This document shows, in pieces, positions 43,912 through 52,246 of a DNA stretch of 64,000 nucleotides. This stretch comes from Arthrobacter sp. SLBN-112 (lineage in GTDB: Bacteria; Actinomycetota; Actinomycetes; Actinomycetales; Micrococcaceae): assembly GCF_030944625.1 (NCBI RefSeq), contig NZ_JAUSXY010000001.1, positions 620,001-684,000 of the forward strand. Direction: 5' to 3'. How positions within the stretch are numbered: position 1 is the first letter of the stretch; each line of letters begins with the position of its first letter. The notes under the pieces were generated by a model. The model saw only the letters and a list, made by a program, of their open reading frames with translations, ran no database searches and was not told the origin of the DNA. Position numbers and translations under genes: made by a program.

Positions 43912-45033
43912 ATGTCCTCCATCACTCCAGCCAAGCGCGTCGCCGTCATCGGCGGCGGTATCCTCGGCGTCTCCACCGCAGTGCACCTGCTCCGCGACGG
44001 CGCGTCCGTGATTCTCCTGACCGAACGTGGCCTGGCCAGCGAAGCCAGCGGCCGCTCGCTGTCCTGGCTCAATTCCGCCGGCGAACGGTCCACCCCGTAC
44101 CACCAGCTGCGGGTCGCCGGCGTGGACCGCTACCGCACGCTCTTCGCCTCGGACCCCAGCCGGGAATGGCTGCAGTTCGGCGGCGGGCTTATGTGGAACG
44201 CCGAGGGGCAGCGCGAGGCCACCGAGGCCCGGCACGCCTACGAAAAGTCCATCGGCTACGACTCCAAGCTGCTTGCCCCGGCTGAGATCGCCTCCGTCAC
44301 CCCCGGAATCGATTCGGACGCTGTGCCGGAAAACGCCATCTTCAACCCCGGCGAAGGCTGGGTCAGCCTGCCGCACCTGATCGAATTCCTCATGGAGGAA
44401 TTCCACGCCCGCGGCGGCGAACTCGTCCTCAATGCCGGCAAAGTCTCCGTAACTGTCGACGGCGGCCGGACCACCGGCGTCGAGACCGCCGCAGGCGGGA
44501 CCTACGACGCCAATGCTGTCCTGGTGGCCTGCGGAGCGGCGACCCCAGCGGTCGTGGCGCCCCTCGGCGTCGAGATCCCCAACGGCTCCCCCGTCTCCAT
44601 GCTCGTGCTCACCAAGCCCGTGGACCACCAGGTCAAGGCCGTGATGAACACCCCGCGCGCCGCGGTGCGCCCCAACCCCGGCAGCACCTTCGCCCTGGAC
44701 CACGACTGGTACGAAGAACGCATCACCGAACACGCTGACGGGTCCTTCAGTATCCCGGATGACGTGGTCCAGGAACTCGCCGACGAAGCCTCCAAGCTCA
44801 TCGCCGGCAACCCCGAACTCAAGCCCGCATCCTGGAAGATCGGCTACAAGCCCATCCCCGGCGACGGCGACCCCGTCCTCGGTGAACTCGGCCAGGTGCC
44901 CGGCTGCTTCGTCGCGTTCACACACTCCGGCGCCACCCTCGGCCTCATCACCGGCGAGCTTCTCGCCGGTGAGATCCTGACCGGCAAGAAGCACCCGATG
45001 CTGGCCACCTTCCGCCCCGGGCGCTTCTCCTAA
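43912..45033 (+). CDS. FAD-dependent oxidoreductase (DAO family), copy 2
   Basis: A 373-residue flavoprotein paralogous to the one at 30208-31335: VAVIGGGILGVSTAVHLLRDG, GRSLSWLNSAGERS, VLVACGAATPA, CFVAFTHSGATLGLITGELL and the shared ending HPMLATFRPGRFS. It should oxidise a C-N bond in an amino acid or N-substituted amine, passing electrons to FAD and oxygen or another acceptor. AAAGGGAGAA precedes ATG 43912. It closes the operon of amino-acid-type ABC system plus Gfo/Idh enzyme, suggesting that the transported compound is an amino acid derivative. A hairpin terminator follows. Confidence 0.9.
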   Translation: MSSITPAKRVAVIGGGILGVSTAVHLLRDGASVILLTERGLASEASGRSLSWLNSAGERSTPYHQLRVAGVDRYRTLFASDPSREWLQFGGGLMWNAEGQREATEARHAYEKSIGYDSKLLAPAEIASVTPGIDSDAVPENAIFNPGEGWVSLPHLIEFLMEEFHARGGELVLNAGKVSVTVDGGRTTGVETAAGGTYDANAVLVACGAATPAVVAPLGVEIPNGSPVSMLVLTKPVDHQVKAVMNTPRAAVRPNPGSTFALDHDWYEERITEHADGSFSIPDDVVQELADEASKLIAGNPELKPASWKIGYKPIPGDGDPVLGELGQVPGCFVAFTHSGATLGLITGELLAGEILTGKKHPMLATFRPGRFS

Positions 45034-45082
45034 CGGCCGCCGCGAGGCAGGGGCCTTCACGAGGGCTCCTGCCGGGCCGGCC
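45034..45082 (+). terminator. Hairpin terminator after the FAD oxidoreductase
   Basis: GGCAGGGGCC (45046-45055) and GGCTCCTGCC (45064-45073) form a 10-bp stem with one mismatch, extended by an outer GGCCG/CGGCC pairing, starting directly after the stop codon at 45033. It is followed by the second resolvase relic. Confidence 0.6.
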
Positions 45083-45143
45083 GCGGGGTGACCGGGACGG
45101 GCCTGGAACGCAACCTGACCGGACGCGGGTTGGAGACGCAAAC

Positions 45144-45197
45144 GGAATCAGCCGCGAGACCGTCTAACAGTACCTGCGTCATGCCAAACTGGGATGA
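45144..45197 (+). pseudogene. Serine recombinase C-terminal remnant B
   Basis: Only the last HTH helix region survives: GISRETV, then a stop (TAA at 45165 in place of the Tyr codon), then QYLRHAKLG and stop. This matches GISRETVYQYLRHIDLE of remnant A at 28491-28760. The homology continues into the 3' flank, so it is the same element end, in the same orientation, more decayed. Confidence 0.75.
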
Positions 45198-45306
45198 GGT
45201 GTCCCTTCCGGCGCTGTGTCGATATGCCGCAGCCCAAGCGGCCGTAGCTTGACGAAAGATCAAATATCGGCCTTTTGATTACGACCGGGAGAGGCTCAAA
45301 GGGTGC
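45198..45306. repeat. 3' flank of resolvase relic B, homologous to 28761-28872
   Basis: After the relic stop codon the sequence can be aligned with that after relic A, most clearly CTTGACGAAAGATCAAATA (from 45248) and CTCAAAGGGTGCA (ending 45306). The two copies are directly oriented about 16.4 kb apart. Confidence 0.6.
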
Positions 45307-45334
45307 AGCTGACCTTGGGACAGGATCTTCACTC

Positions 45335-47152
45335 TCATCGCTCAACCGCTAGGCTCAGTCGGTCAACGCCGTGCATCGCATCGGCGGCGCGCACGAGGGC
45401 CAGATGGGAAAAGGCCTGGGGGAAGTTACCAGCCATCCGTCGTTCCCTAGCGGCGAACTCTTCGCTGAGGAGGCCCAGTTCATTGCCGAACCCGACGACG
45501 TTGTCCATGACCGCTTTGGCTTCTGTCATTCGATGCGTGCGGGCATACTGCTCTACCAGCCAAAAGGAACAGGCGAGAAACGGGTGCTCGCCTGGTTCAA
45601 GCCCATCGATACCCGTCTCGGTTCGGTAACGCAGCAAGAGGCCGTGTTCTGTCATGAGCTCGCGTTCCAGCTGTGCGACAGTGCCAAGCATGCGCTCATC
45701 GTCGTAAGCGAGAAAGCCAACCTGCGGCAGAGCCAGCAAAGCGGCGTCGGTTTGCTGGCCGCCGTAGGTTTGGGTGAACGAGTTGAGCTCCCGGTTGAAA
45801 CCTTTGTCCATGATCTCTGTCCGTAAACGGCCCCGAAGTTCGTCCCAGCGCTCCGCCGGGCCAGGGAGTCCGTGATGACGAACTGCCCGGACCCCGCAGT
45901 CGAATGCGGCCCACATCATGACCCTCGAATGCGTGAAGAATTCGGCTGTGCCGCGAATTTCCCACAGGCCGCAGTCTTTGTCATCGAAGTGCTTTTCCAC
46001 ATAGCCCAGCAGTGCCCGCTGAAGTGCCCAGGAAAAGGGATCTTCCTTGCCGCCGGCGAGGCGCAGCTTTTCAAGGGCCACCATGACTTCACCGACAACG
46101 TCCGCCTGGTATTGCTCGACCGCAGCGTTTCCGATCCGTACCGGTCGCGAGTTCTGGTACCCCGGCAGATGACTCAGTACTGTCTCTGGTAAATTGCGTT
46201 CACCGGCGACTCCGTACATTATCTGTATGTCCTCGGGGTCGCCGGCCAGCGCGCGCAAGAGCCAGTTGCGCCACTTGAGGGCCTCCGATTCATACCCATG
46301 TGTCAGCATGGATTCCAAGGTCAGAGCGGCGTCGCGGAGCCAGCAATATCGGTAGTCCCAGTTACGTGCCCCTCCGAAATCCTCAGGCAGGGATGTCGTC
46401 GGTGCGGCGACGATGCCACCTGTCTCATAATGGGTCAGAGCGCGCAGCACGAGCAGGGACCTCTTCACTTCAGGCGCATAGGCTCCGTCCTGCCGGCAAT
46501 GACCACCCCAACGGGTCCAGTAGCTCACCGTATCGTCCAGGGCTGCGTCGAAATTCAGCGCCGGCGGGATCTTTTGGTACGACGGAAACCACGTCAATTC
46601 AAAGTCCACATTTTCGCCCGCAGCAACTGCGAATTCACCGACATGCCCCTGATCGTGGGCCGGAGGCAGTCGCCGGCTGTGCAAAGCCCAAGCATCCGGT
46701 CCTGCCATCGCCAGCAGCATTTCTGTGGCGGGGAGTACCGGATCTACGCGTACACGGCTCATCCACGGTTTAAGCGTTCCGTACTGTGGGCGGATGTACA
46801 GCTCCTGCCGCACCGAAACGGTGCCGTGGAGTCCGGTAACGCGTCGCAGAAGCGATGACCGGTCTCGTCCGGCCGGCATAAAGTCCGTCACTAGAATCTG
46901 TCCGGTCGTAGCCTGCCATGTCGTCTCAAGGACGAAAGTTGACTCCCGATACCGACGGTTAACAACCACTGCTCCGGGCAGTGCCGGGGCGATTAGCCAC
47001 CGACCATGCTTCTCCGTGCCCAGAAGAGCTGCGAAAACCGAGGGAGAGTCAAAGCGTGGAAAGCAGAGCCAGTCCACGCTCCCGCTCCGGGAGATAAGCG
47101 GCCCGGTGGCAAGATCAGACAGGAGCGCATAATCCTCGATCCGTGCGGCCAT
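45335..47152 (-). CDS. Glycoside hydrolase family 15 protein (trehalase/glucoamylase-like)
   Basis: A 605-residue GH15 protein without a signal peptide. It has the family N-terminal beta-domain (IEDYALLSDLATGPLISRSGSVDWLCFPRFDSPSVFAALLG) and the (alpha/alpha)6 catalytic domain marked by RNWDYRYCWLRD (263-274) and a later GLEPGEHPFLACSFWLVEQYA, where a catalytic Glu usually lies. Actinobacterial homologues include cytoplasmic trehalases and glucoamylases, so trehalose or an alpha-glucan is the probable substrate. The ribosome site is weak. Its neighbours do not suggest a pathway. Confidence 0.9.
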   Translation of the reverse strand: MAARIEDYALLSDLATGPLISRSGSVDWLCFPRFDSPSVFAALLGTEKHGRWLIAPALPGAVVVNRRYRESTFVLETTWQATTGQILVTDFMPAGRDRSSLLRRVTGLHGTVSVRQELYIRPQYGTLKPWMSRVRVDPVLPATEMLLAMAGPDAWALHSRRLPPAHDQGHVGEFAVAAGENVDFELTWFPSYQKIPPALNFDAALDDTVSYWTRWGGHCRQDGAYAPEVKRSLLVLRALTHYETGGIVAAPTTSLPEDFGGARNWDYRYCWLRDAALTLESMLTHGYESEALKWRNWLLRALAGDPEDIQIMYGVAGERNLPETVLSHLPGYQNSRPVRIGNAAVEQYQADVVGEVMVALEKLRLAGGKEDPFSWALQRALLGYVEKHFDDKDCGLWEIRGTAEFFTHSRVMMWAAFDCGVRAVRHHGLPGPAERWDELRGRLRTEIMDKGFNRELNSFTQTYGGQQTDAALLALPQVGFLAYDDERMLGTVAQLERELMTEHGLLLRYRTETGIDGLEPGEHPFLACSFWLVEQYARTHRMTEAKAVMDNVVGFGNELGLLSEEFAARERRMAGNFPQAFSHLALVRAADAMHGVDRLSLAVER

Positions 47153-47353
47153 GAATATACCTAAGCACGACGGGCGGCTTCAGGACAGGCTTTCCGTGCA
47201 AGACAGGTGTGATCGACCGAAAGTCGGGTGGAGGCCGCGGAGTAAGGGAAGCGGCCTTGCCATGCCCCGATGGCCTCCCGTCCTGGGCGCCAGACTTGTC
47301 TCAAACCTAGAACACTTTGGAACGAGCATTTGCAATGAAGGTCTGGACCATAT
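47153..47353. other. Non-coding region between GH15 and the TetR-controlled gene
   Basis: About 200 bp between the divergent GH15 gene and the operator pair. No gene or clear dyad was seen; the GH15 promoter should lie here on the minus strand. Confidence 0.35.
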
Positions 47354-47393
47354 GAGAACGACCGTTTACAATTGAATAAGAACGGTTGTTCTC
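47354..47393. promoter_or_regulatory. Inverted operator pair, probable TetR binding sites
   Basis: GAGAACGACCGTT (47354-47366) and AACGGTTGTTCTC (47381-47393) are inverted copies (12 of 13) with a 14-bp AT-rich spacer in which a -10 element could lie. The same motif, AACGGCCGTTCTC, is found once more at 48271-48283 upstream of the TetR gene. Binding by that TetR protein is the simplest explanation. Confidence 0.7.
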
Positions 47394-47426
47394 AAAGGTT
47401 CGACCCACACACCCTGGAGGTCCGTG

Positions 47427-47750
47427 ATGACCCGCGAAGAAGCGATTTCCCATTGCCCGTTGGACTCCTACGTGGAGCGCTACGGAAATGAATGGCTCAT
47501 TGTCCCATTCGCCCCAGTGGAACAGCCCGGTTTCTTTGTCTGCACGCCCGGTAGGAGGCCCCTGTTCGCGAACGGGGAGTAGAACGAGGATTTCGAAGAC
47601 GGCCACTGGTACCCATTGACTCCCATCAGCCGCCGCCTACAGGCCGTTGTCCATATTCAGCAGCGGCGAGGGCAATCTTTGGCTGCCACTTCACCGAGCG
47701 TGCCCGTCCGGGAGACCACGCGTCGCCGGGGCTGTGGACAAAGTAGCTAG
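47427..47750 (+). pseudogene. Unassigned small gene with an in-frame amber codon
   Basis: CTGGAGG (47414-47420) precedes ATG 47427. The first 51 codons (MTREEAISHCPLDSYVERYG, then LIVPFAPVEQPGFFVCTPGRR) end at TAG 47580-47582, but the same frame continues for 55 codons (NEDFEDGHWYPLTPISRRLQ...) to TAG 47748. The residues around the first TAG (PLFANGE*NEDFEDGHW) read as continuous protein, so a GAG-to-TAG change in a 107-residue gene is likely; a genuine 51-residue protein is the alternative. The family is unknown. The TetR operator pair lies 34 bp upstream and an IS481 fragment directly downstream. Confidence 0.5.
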
Positions 47751-47815
47751 AGCCTCAGACTTCCTCCATAGACGCAGTGGCAGGAGCGGGTTGAAATCCC
47801 AAGCCTGCCGATCCA

Positions 47816-48208
47816 ATGAAGCTCACGTTCCAGTCCCTGCCCGACGAGAAATGCCCGATCTGCGCCGGGTTCCTCACCCGGGCCGTAGCGGCCATGGCAG
47901 CCGAGGGCGCAGCCGTGAACCGAGTCATGACTGACAATGCTTTGGCCTACCGGCTCTCCCGGGACTTCCAAGACGCACTGGCCGTGTTCGGGGCCAAACA
48001 CATCCTGATCAAACCCCGCCACCCCGGCAAAGCAGAACGCTTCAACCGCACCCTCCAGGAAGGCTGGGCCTACCGCCAGCCTTTCACCTCGAATCAAACC
48101 CGGACCGATGCACTGCAGCCATGGATAAACTTCTACAACAACCACCGGCCCTACGGCAGCCTCGGACGGGAACCACCGATGAGCAGGTGCAACCTCCCTA
48201 CTGACTAG
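47816..48208 (+). pseudogene. IS481-type transposase fragment (C-terminal half)
   Basis: The last 130 residues of a DDE transposase: LPDEKCPICAGFLTRAVAAM, VMTDNALAYRLSRDF (second catalytic Asp), KAERFNRTLQEGWAYRQPF (catalytic Glu), WINFYNNHRPYGSLGREPP. The N-terminal HTH and first catalytic Asp are missing, and a three-residue gap replaces the usual WQN before GKAERFNRT, so it is inactive. It lies between the operator-controlled small gene and the TetR gene. No terminal inverted repeats were identified. Confidence 0.85.
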
Positions 48209-48270
48209 TACAGCTAGTCCACCTCAGCTGACCGCGCCTGCTTGACTACCGAGTAACATAAGGGTTTGTC

Positions 48271-48283
48271 AACGGCCGTTCTC
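48271..48283. promoter_or_regulatory. TetR operator motif upstream of the tetR-type gene
   Basis: AACGGCCGTTCTC contains the perfect 10-bp palindrome AACGGCCGTT and matches the two motifs at 47354 and 47381 (two mismatches to the latter). It lies about 53 bp upstream of the TetR start, consistent with autorepression. Confidence 0.65.
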
Positions 48284-48335
48284 GAATTGAACCGGGGCGT
48301 GAGAGAATGGAAACGACGATGCAGGGAGGGTAGAA

Positions 48336-48962
48336 ATGTCGCGACCTAGGAGTTTCGATGAATCCATCGCTCTCCAGGCTGCCCTGCGCACCTTCTGGCG
48401 CTACGGCTACGAGGGCACATCAATCGAGATGCTATCCGAAGCTATGGCTATGAACAAAGCAAGCATCTATAGGGTTTTCGGCTCAAAGCAGGACCTATTT
48501 CAGCGCGTTCGCCAGCTCTACCATAAGGACTACCTTGGCTTTCGCGTCGAGGCGCTCCAGCAGGATTCACCGCGGGCAATAGTGGAGGACCTTCTACATG
48601 GGATGGTCCAACTTCACGCTGACGGCGAAACGCCCGCAGGCTGCCTCGAGACTAACGCCGCCCTCGCGGCCGGTCCTGACAACGAAATGATCCGCGCCGA
48701 TTTGGCACAGAGTCGAGATGCATTGCGTGGAATGCTGACACAAAGATTTCAGGACCTATCAACGGATCAGCCACTGCCGCCGGGGATGTCGCCCGAGAGT
48801 GCGGCGGCTGTAGTTAGCACCCTCATCCAGGGACTGGCTGTACAAGCGAAATCGGGGAGGTCGCGCGAAGAGCTTTCCGCGGTGGTCGAGTCAATTTTGT
48901 CCGCATGGCCCACCTCGACCACCCCCTCGGAGTTGTCAACCGGGGTGCCCTCAAACGCCTGA
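48336..48962 (+). CDS. TetR-family transcriptional regulator
   Basis: A 208-residue TetR regulator. The HTH is in residues 7-50 (FDESIALQAALRTFWRYGYEGTSIEMLSEAMAMNKASIYRVFGSKQDLF), close to the subgroup that starts RPRxFDxxxAL. The helical ligand domain follows, with a CLETNAALAAGPDNE segment. GGAGGG precedes ATG 48336. The motif AACGGYYGTTCTC upstream of this gene and, as a pair, upstream of 47427 marks its probable regulon. Ligand unknown; lipophilic or toxic small molecules are common for the family. Confidence 0.88.
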   Translation: MSRPRSFDESIALQAALRTFWRYGYEGTSIEMLSEAMAMNKASIYRVFGSKQDLFQRVRQLYHKDYLGFRVEALQQDSPRAIVEDLLHGMVQLHADGETPAGCLETNAALAAGPDNEMIRADLAQSRDALRGMLTQRFQDLSTDQPLPPGMSPESAAAVVSTLIQGLAVQAKSGRSREELSAVVESILSAWPTSTTPSELSTGVPSNA

Positions 48963-49159
48963 TAACGTCAAAAACCCAGGTTGTCGTTAGGCGCACAACT
49001 CATACTTCAGCTGGCGCTACGGACATTATCGGCGTTTGAAAAGGAGATGGGACGAGGTTGTCCATGCCCGCACCAAGAGCACTTGAATATCGGCCTCCCC
49101 CCAATCCGCCAAGCGATTCGGCTACCAAGCCTTGGGCGATCCCGTGCTCTGCATTGTCT

Positions 49160-49500
49160 TCACCACCGGTAAAGTCGCGCAAAGATTTGGTGATGTGAGA
49201 TCTGCGGTGGCCCTGGAAAGGTCACAAAAACCGGTACATCATCTGGATCACTGCCTTCGATAATGATGCACTCCTCCTCCACACGCTTAATCATCCTTGC
49301 TGAGTGCTTCCGTAAAATTGCTTCGCACCGCTTCAAGTCGTCTTCGCTCTTGGCGGTCCACATGAGGTATTGGATACCGAGGCTACCTAAGGAATGAGTG
49401 GCGTTTTTTCCCATACTGCGTAGATACAGCTCGTTTCCGTCATGAGTGACCAGCAATGCCGCAGTCTCGTCTTTGAAGCTGACCCCCCCAGCCCAGGAGC
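49160..49500 (-). pseudogene. Fragment resembling a VOC/extradiol dioxygenase
   Basis: The frame reads GVSFKDETAALLVTHDGNELYLRSMGK, then NATHSLGSLGIQYLMWTAKSEDDLKRCEAIL, which resembles the middle of vicinal-oxygen-chelate dioxygenases (DGxxxYLR, HHSL, SEEDLxxA). There is no convincing start, and the C-terminal metal-binding half is absent, so it appears to be a truncated remnant. Composition is less GC-rich than that of the genes beside it. The family call is by eye and tentative. Confidence 0.4.
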
Positions 49501-49578
49501 TCCGTGTAAACCCTGCGGGAACGGAAACGCCGTTGCTCTGGCCCGAACCGCTGGCGCTTCGAGTGCTATGTTAGGTCA

Positions 49579-49625
49579 ACCGGACATTATTATTGCCGTT
49601 GTAGGCGCGGCTGTCCGGTCCGGAC
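49579..49625. promoter_or_regulatory. Inverted repeats upstream of the GntR gene
   Basis: ACCGGACA (49579-49586) and TGTCCGGT (49612-49619) are perfect inverted copies, and the second overlaps the 13-bp palindrome GTCCGGTCCGGAC (49613-49625). They lie 35-80 bp before the GntR start, a natural place for an autoregulatory operator. Confidence 0.5.
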
Positions 49626-49659
49626 GGACGCGCAGAGACCGAAGACGAGGGAACGCACC

Positions 49660-50400
49660 GTGGCGAACAACCTGGGACTCAGCATCGACCGCTCCTCCCC
49701 CGTGCCCCTGTACCACCAGGTGGTCCAGGGCATCGAAGCGGCCATCTACAGCGGGGTGCTGGAACCCGGGAGCCGGCTGGACAACGAGATCGACCTCGCC
49801 GCCCAGCTCAACCTCTCCCGGCCGACCATGCGGAAGGCCATGGACGAACTGGTCCGCTCCGGCCTGCTGGTGCGCAAGCGCGGTGTGGGTACCCAGGTGG
49901 TCTCCAGCCAGGTGCGCCGCCCGCTGGAGCTCTCCAGCCTCTACGACGACCTCACCAACAATGGCAAGAAGCCCACCACCGAGGTGCTGAGCTTCTCGCA
50001 CGTGGAGGCGGACGACGCGACGCTTAGCACGCTGCAGCTTCCCGCCGGCTCGAAGGTGTACCACTTCACCAGGCTGCGGCGGGTGGGCGTAAAGCCCCTG
50101 GCCCTCATGGAGAACTGGGTGCGGGACGATATCGCCGAGATGGACGAGGCGATGCTGGGCGCGGAAGGCCTCTACTCGATCCTGCGCCGCGGCGGCGTGA
50201 ACTTCCGGCTCGCCACGCAGCGAATCGGCGCCATGAACGCCAACGAATACCAGGCGTCCATGCTGGACACTCCGGCGGGGTCGGCCCTGGTCACCATGGA
50301 ACGCACCGCCGTGGACGATACCGGCCGCCGGGTCGAAACGGGCCACCATGTGTACCGCGCCGATTCCTACAGCTTTGAAATGACACTCGTACAGCGATAA
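49660..50400 (+). CDS. iolR: GntR/HutC-family regulator, probable inositol regulator
   Basis: A 246-residue GntR protein with winged HTH in residues 15-75 (VPLYHQVVQGIEAAIYSGVLEPGSRLDNEIDLAAQLNLSRPTMRKAMDELV) and a C-terminal UTRA ligand domain. The start is GTG 49660 preceded by GAGGGAA. It lies 17 bp before iolB on the same strand, as in actinobacterial inositol clusters, so control of myo-inositol catabolism is inferred; the symbol is provisional. Inverted repeats upstream may be its operator. Confidence 0.82.
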   Translation: MANNLGLSIDRSSPVPLYHQVVQGIEAAIYSGVLEPGSRLDNEIDLAAQLNLSRPTMRKAMDELVRSGLLVRKRGVGTQVVSSQVRRPLELSSLYDDLTNNGKKPTTEVLSFSHVEADDATLSTLQLPAGSKVYHFTRLRRVGVKPLALMENWVRDDIAEMDEAMLGAEGLYSILRRGGVNFRLATQRIGAMNANEYQASMLDTPAGSALVTMERTAVDDTGRRVETGHHVYRADSYSFEMTLVQR

Positions 50401-50417
50401 TCCAAGGAGCCAACTCC

Positions 50418-51311
50418 ATGACCAACTGGGTCTACCCCCTGGGCACCGCCGCCGACGACGTATGGGACGTTTCGATCGGAACCTCCGATTCCTCCCTGAC
50501 CGTGGACGGCTGGGCACACACCGGACTGAAGGTGGCCACCCTGCCGGCGGGCGCCGCCGTCGAACTTCCCGCCGCAGAGGAGGAACGGATCGTGGTGCCC
50601 CTCAGCGGGTCCTTCACCGTGACCGTGGACGGCACGGACTACCCCCTGGACGGCCGCTCGTCCGTGTTCTCCGGGCCCACCGACGTGCTGTACTCGGGCA
50701 CCGGGCGGGCCGTGACAGTCAGTTCTGCCGACGGCGGCCGTGTTGCCGTGGCAACCGCCCCTGCCAAGGCGTCGTATCCCACCAGGCTGGTGCCCGCCGC
50801 TGAAACCCCGGTGGAGCTTCGCGGGGCTGGCAACTGCTCGCGCCAGGTCCACAACTTCGGTACACCCGCAGCCCTGGAGGCCGACCGCTTCATCGTGTGC
50901 GAGGTCCTCACGCCGGCCGGCAACTGGTCCTCCTACCCTCCCCACAAGCATGACGAGGAGAAGGACGGCGAAACCTCCCTCGAAGAGATCTACTACTTCG
51001 AAACCCAAGTAGCAGCCGGCGGCCCGGCACCTGCCGATGCCGACGCCATGGGCTACCAGCGCGTCTACGCCTCGGACGAGCGGCCCATCGACGTCTCCGC
51101 CGAGGTCCGCACGGGCGACGTCGTCCTGGTCCCCTACGGCTGGCACGGCCCGGCAATGGCCGCCCCGGGATACGACCTTTACTACCTGAACGTCATGGCC
51201 GGCCCCGGACCCGTGCGCGAATGGCTGATCAGCGATGACCCCCACCACGGCTGGGTCCGCCAGACCTGGGACAGCCAGAACATCGATCCCCGGCTGCCTT
51301 TCGGCGTCTGA
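50418..51311 (+). CDS. iolB: 5-deoxy-glucuronate isomerase
   Basis: A 297-residue IolB cupin enzyme that converts 5-deoxy-D-glucuronate to 2-deoxy-5-keto-D-gluconate in myo-inositol breakdown. The metal-binding cupin motif PAGNWSSYPPHKHD followed by EEIYYFE, and the second half GDVVLVPYGWHGPAMAAPGYDLYYLNVMAGP, are intact, and the length is normal. CAAGGAG precedes ATG 50418. The other iol genes (iolC, iolD, iolE, iolG) are not next to it; only a decayed iolA lies 6.5 kb downstream, so the locus has been broken. Confidence 0.93.
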   Translation: MTNWVYPLGTAADDVWDVSIGTSDSSLTVDGWAHTGLKVATLPAGAAVELPAAEEERIVVPLSGSFTVTVDGTDYPLDGRSSVFSGPTDVLYSGTGRAVTVSSADGGRVAVATAPAKASYPTRLVPAAETPVELRGAGNCSRQVHNFGTPAALEADRFIVCEVLTPAGNWSSYPPHKHDEEKDGETSLEEIYYFETQVAAGGPAPADADAMGYQRVYASDERPIDVSAEVRTGDVVLVPYGWHGPAMAAPGYDLYYLNVMAGPGPVREWLISDDPHHGWVRQTWDSQNIDPRLPFGV

Positions 51312-51607
51312 CGCGGGCGCGACCAGTCGGGCAGCCGCCAAATGGTCAGTTCCCCGTTTGGAAGGCACTGGAGCGAGCAACAGTGCCTGAGCCATCTCAG
51401 CACCAGAACATGCCGCTCGGGGGTCTCCTGATATGAGGAGATTCCATCCGACGGCGCCGTCATCATGACGGCGTGTGCAGCGCTCCATGGAGAGTCCTGA
51501 TCTGTGGGATGGACGTCCGTTCTGCCAGTGTCAGGGCGGTCCTTTATGCGAGAGTCTGGATGCATGCGGGAAATGCATTCCGGCCCTGAACACGGAAAGA
51601 ACAAGTG
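51312..51607. promoter_or_regulatory. Intergenic region with a 19-bp perfect dyad
   Basis: This 296-bp region between iolB and the HD-domain gene holds CGCCGTCAT (51455-51463) and ATGACGGCG (51465-51473), a perfect palindrome around one central base, and a smaller TCTCCT/AGGAGA hairpin at 51424-51441. It could combine the iolB terminator with an operator for the next gene. It may also mark the junction between the old inositol locus and inserted DNA. Confidence 0.45.
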
Positions 51608-52246
51608 ATGATCGAAACAATCGCCGGAATATCGGTCCCTGATACAGATCTGATTCGTGAAGCGACAGCCCTTGTACGGTCGGCGGCAGATGACACCCTA
51701 TTCCACCATTCCCGCAGGGTGTACGTGTGGGGAATGCTTCAAGCAAAAGCCTCGAGCCTAGAGCCCGACCCGGAGCTGGCCTACGTGGGCGCCATGTTTC
51801 ATGATCTAGGTCTGACGCAAAAGTACCGCACCCGTGACCGGCGCTTCGAGGTTGATGGTGCAGAAGCGGCATACGATTTTCTGCGCGAACAGGGACGGTC
51901 GGAAGAGGAGGCGCGCGCTGTTTGGCTGGGGATAGCGCTTCACACAACCCCAGAAATACCCTTGTCTCTGGCGCCCGAAGTGGCAGTGGTAACGCTGGGA
52001 GTGGAGACCGACGTCCTGGGCCTCCGTCTTGACCATATCAGCGAGGAAAACCGCCGTGAGGTCGTTCGTCAGCACCCGCGGAAGCAATTTAAACAGCGCA
52101 TCTTGGAAGCTTTCCACGAAGGTATGAAAGACCGCCCGGAGACGACCTTCGGCACGATGAATGATGACGTACTCAGTCACTTCGATCCATCCTTCAAACG
52201 GGAAAACTTCGTCAGAATCATCATGGACAACGACTGGAACGAATGA
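51608..52246 (+). CDS. HD-domain protein, cyanamide-hydratase-like
   Basis: A 212-residue HD-superfamily hydrolase. Metal-binding residues are seen as FHHSRRVYVWG (His), GAMFHDLGLTQKY (His-Asp) and a later ALHTTPEIP. The arrangement resembles the cyanamide hydratase (DDI2-like) branch, often annotated simply as HD-domain protein; the substrate is not certain. ATG 51608 follows GGAAAG; a GTG codon directly before it is in frame. Codon usage is less GC-biased than iolB, fitting an inserted segment. Confidence 0.75.
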   Translation: MIETIAGISVPDTDLIREATALVRSAADDTLFHHSRRVYVWGMLQAKASSLEPDPELAYVGAMFHDLGLTQKYRTRDRRFEVDGAEAAYDFLREQGRSEEEARAVWLGIALHTTPEIPLSLAPEVAVVTLGVETDVLGLRLDHISEENRREVVRQHPRKQFKQRILEAFHEGMKDRPETTFGTMNDDVLSHFDPSFKRENFVRIIMDNDWNE

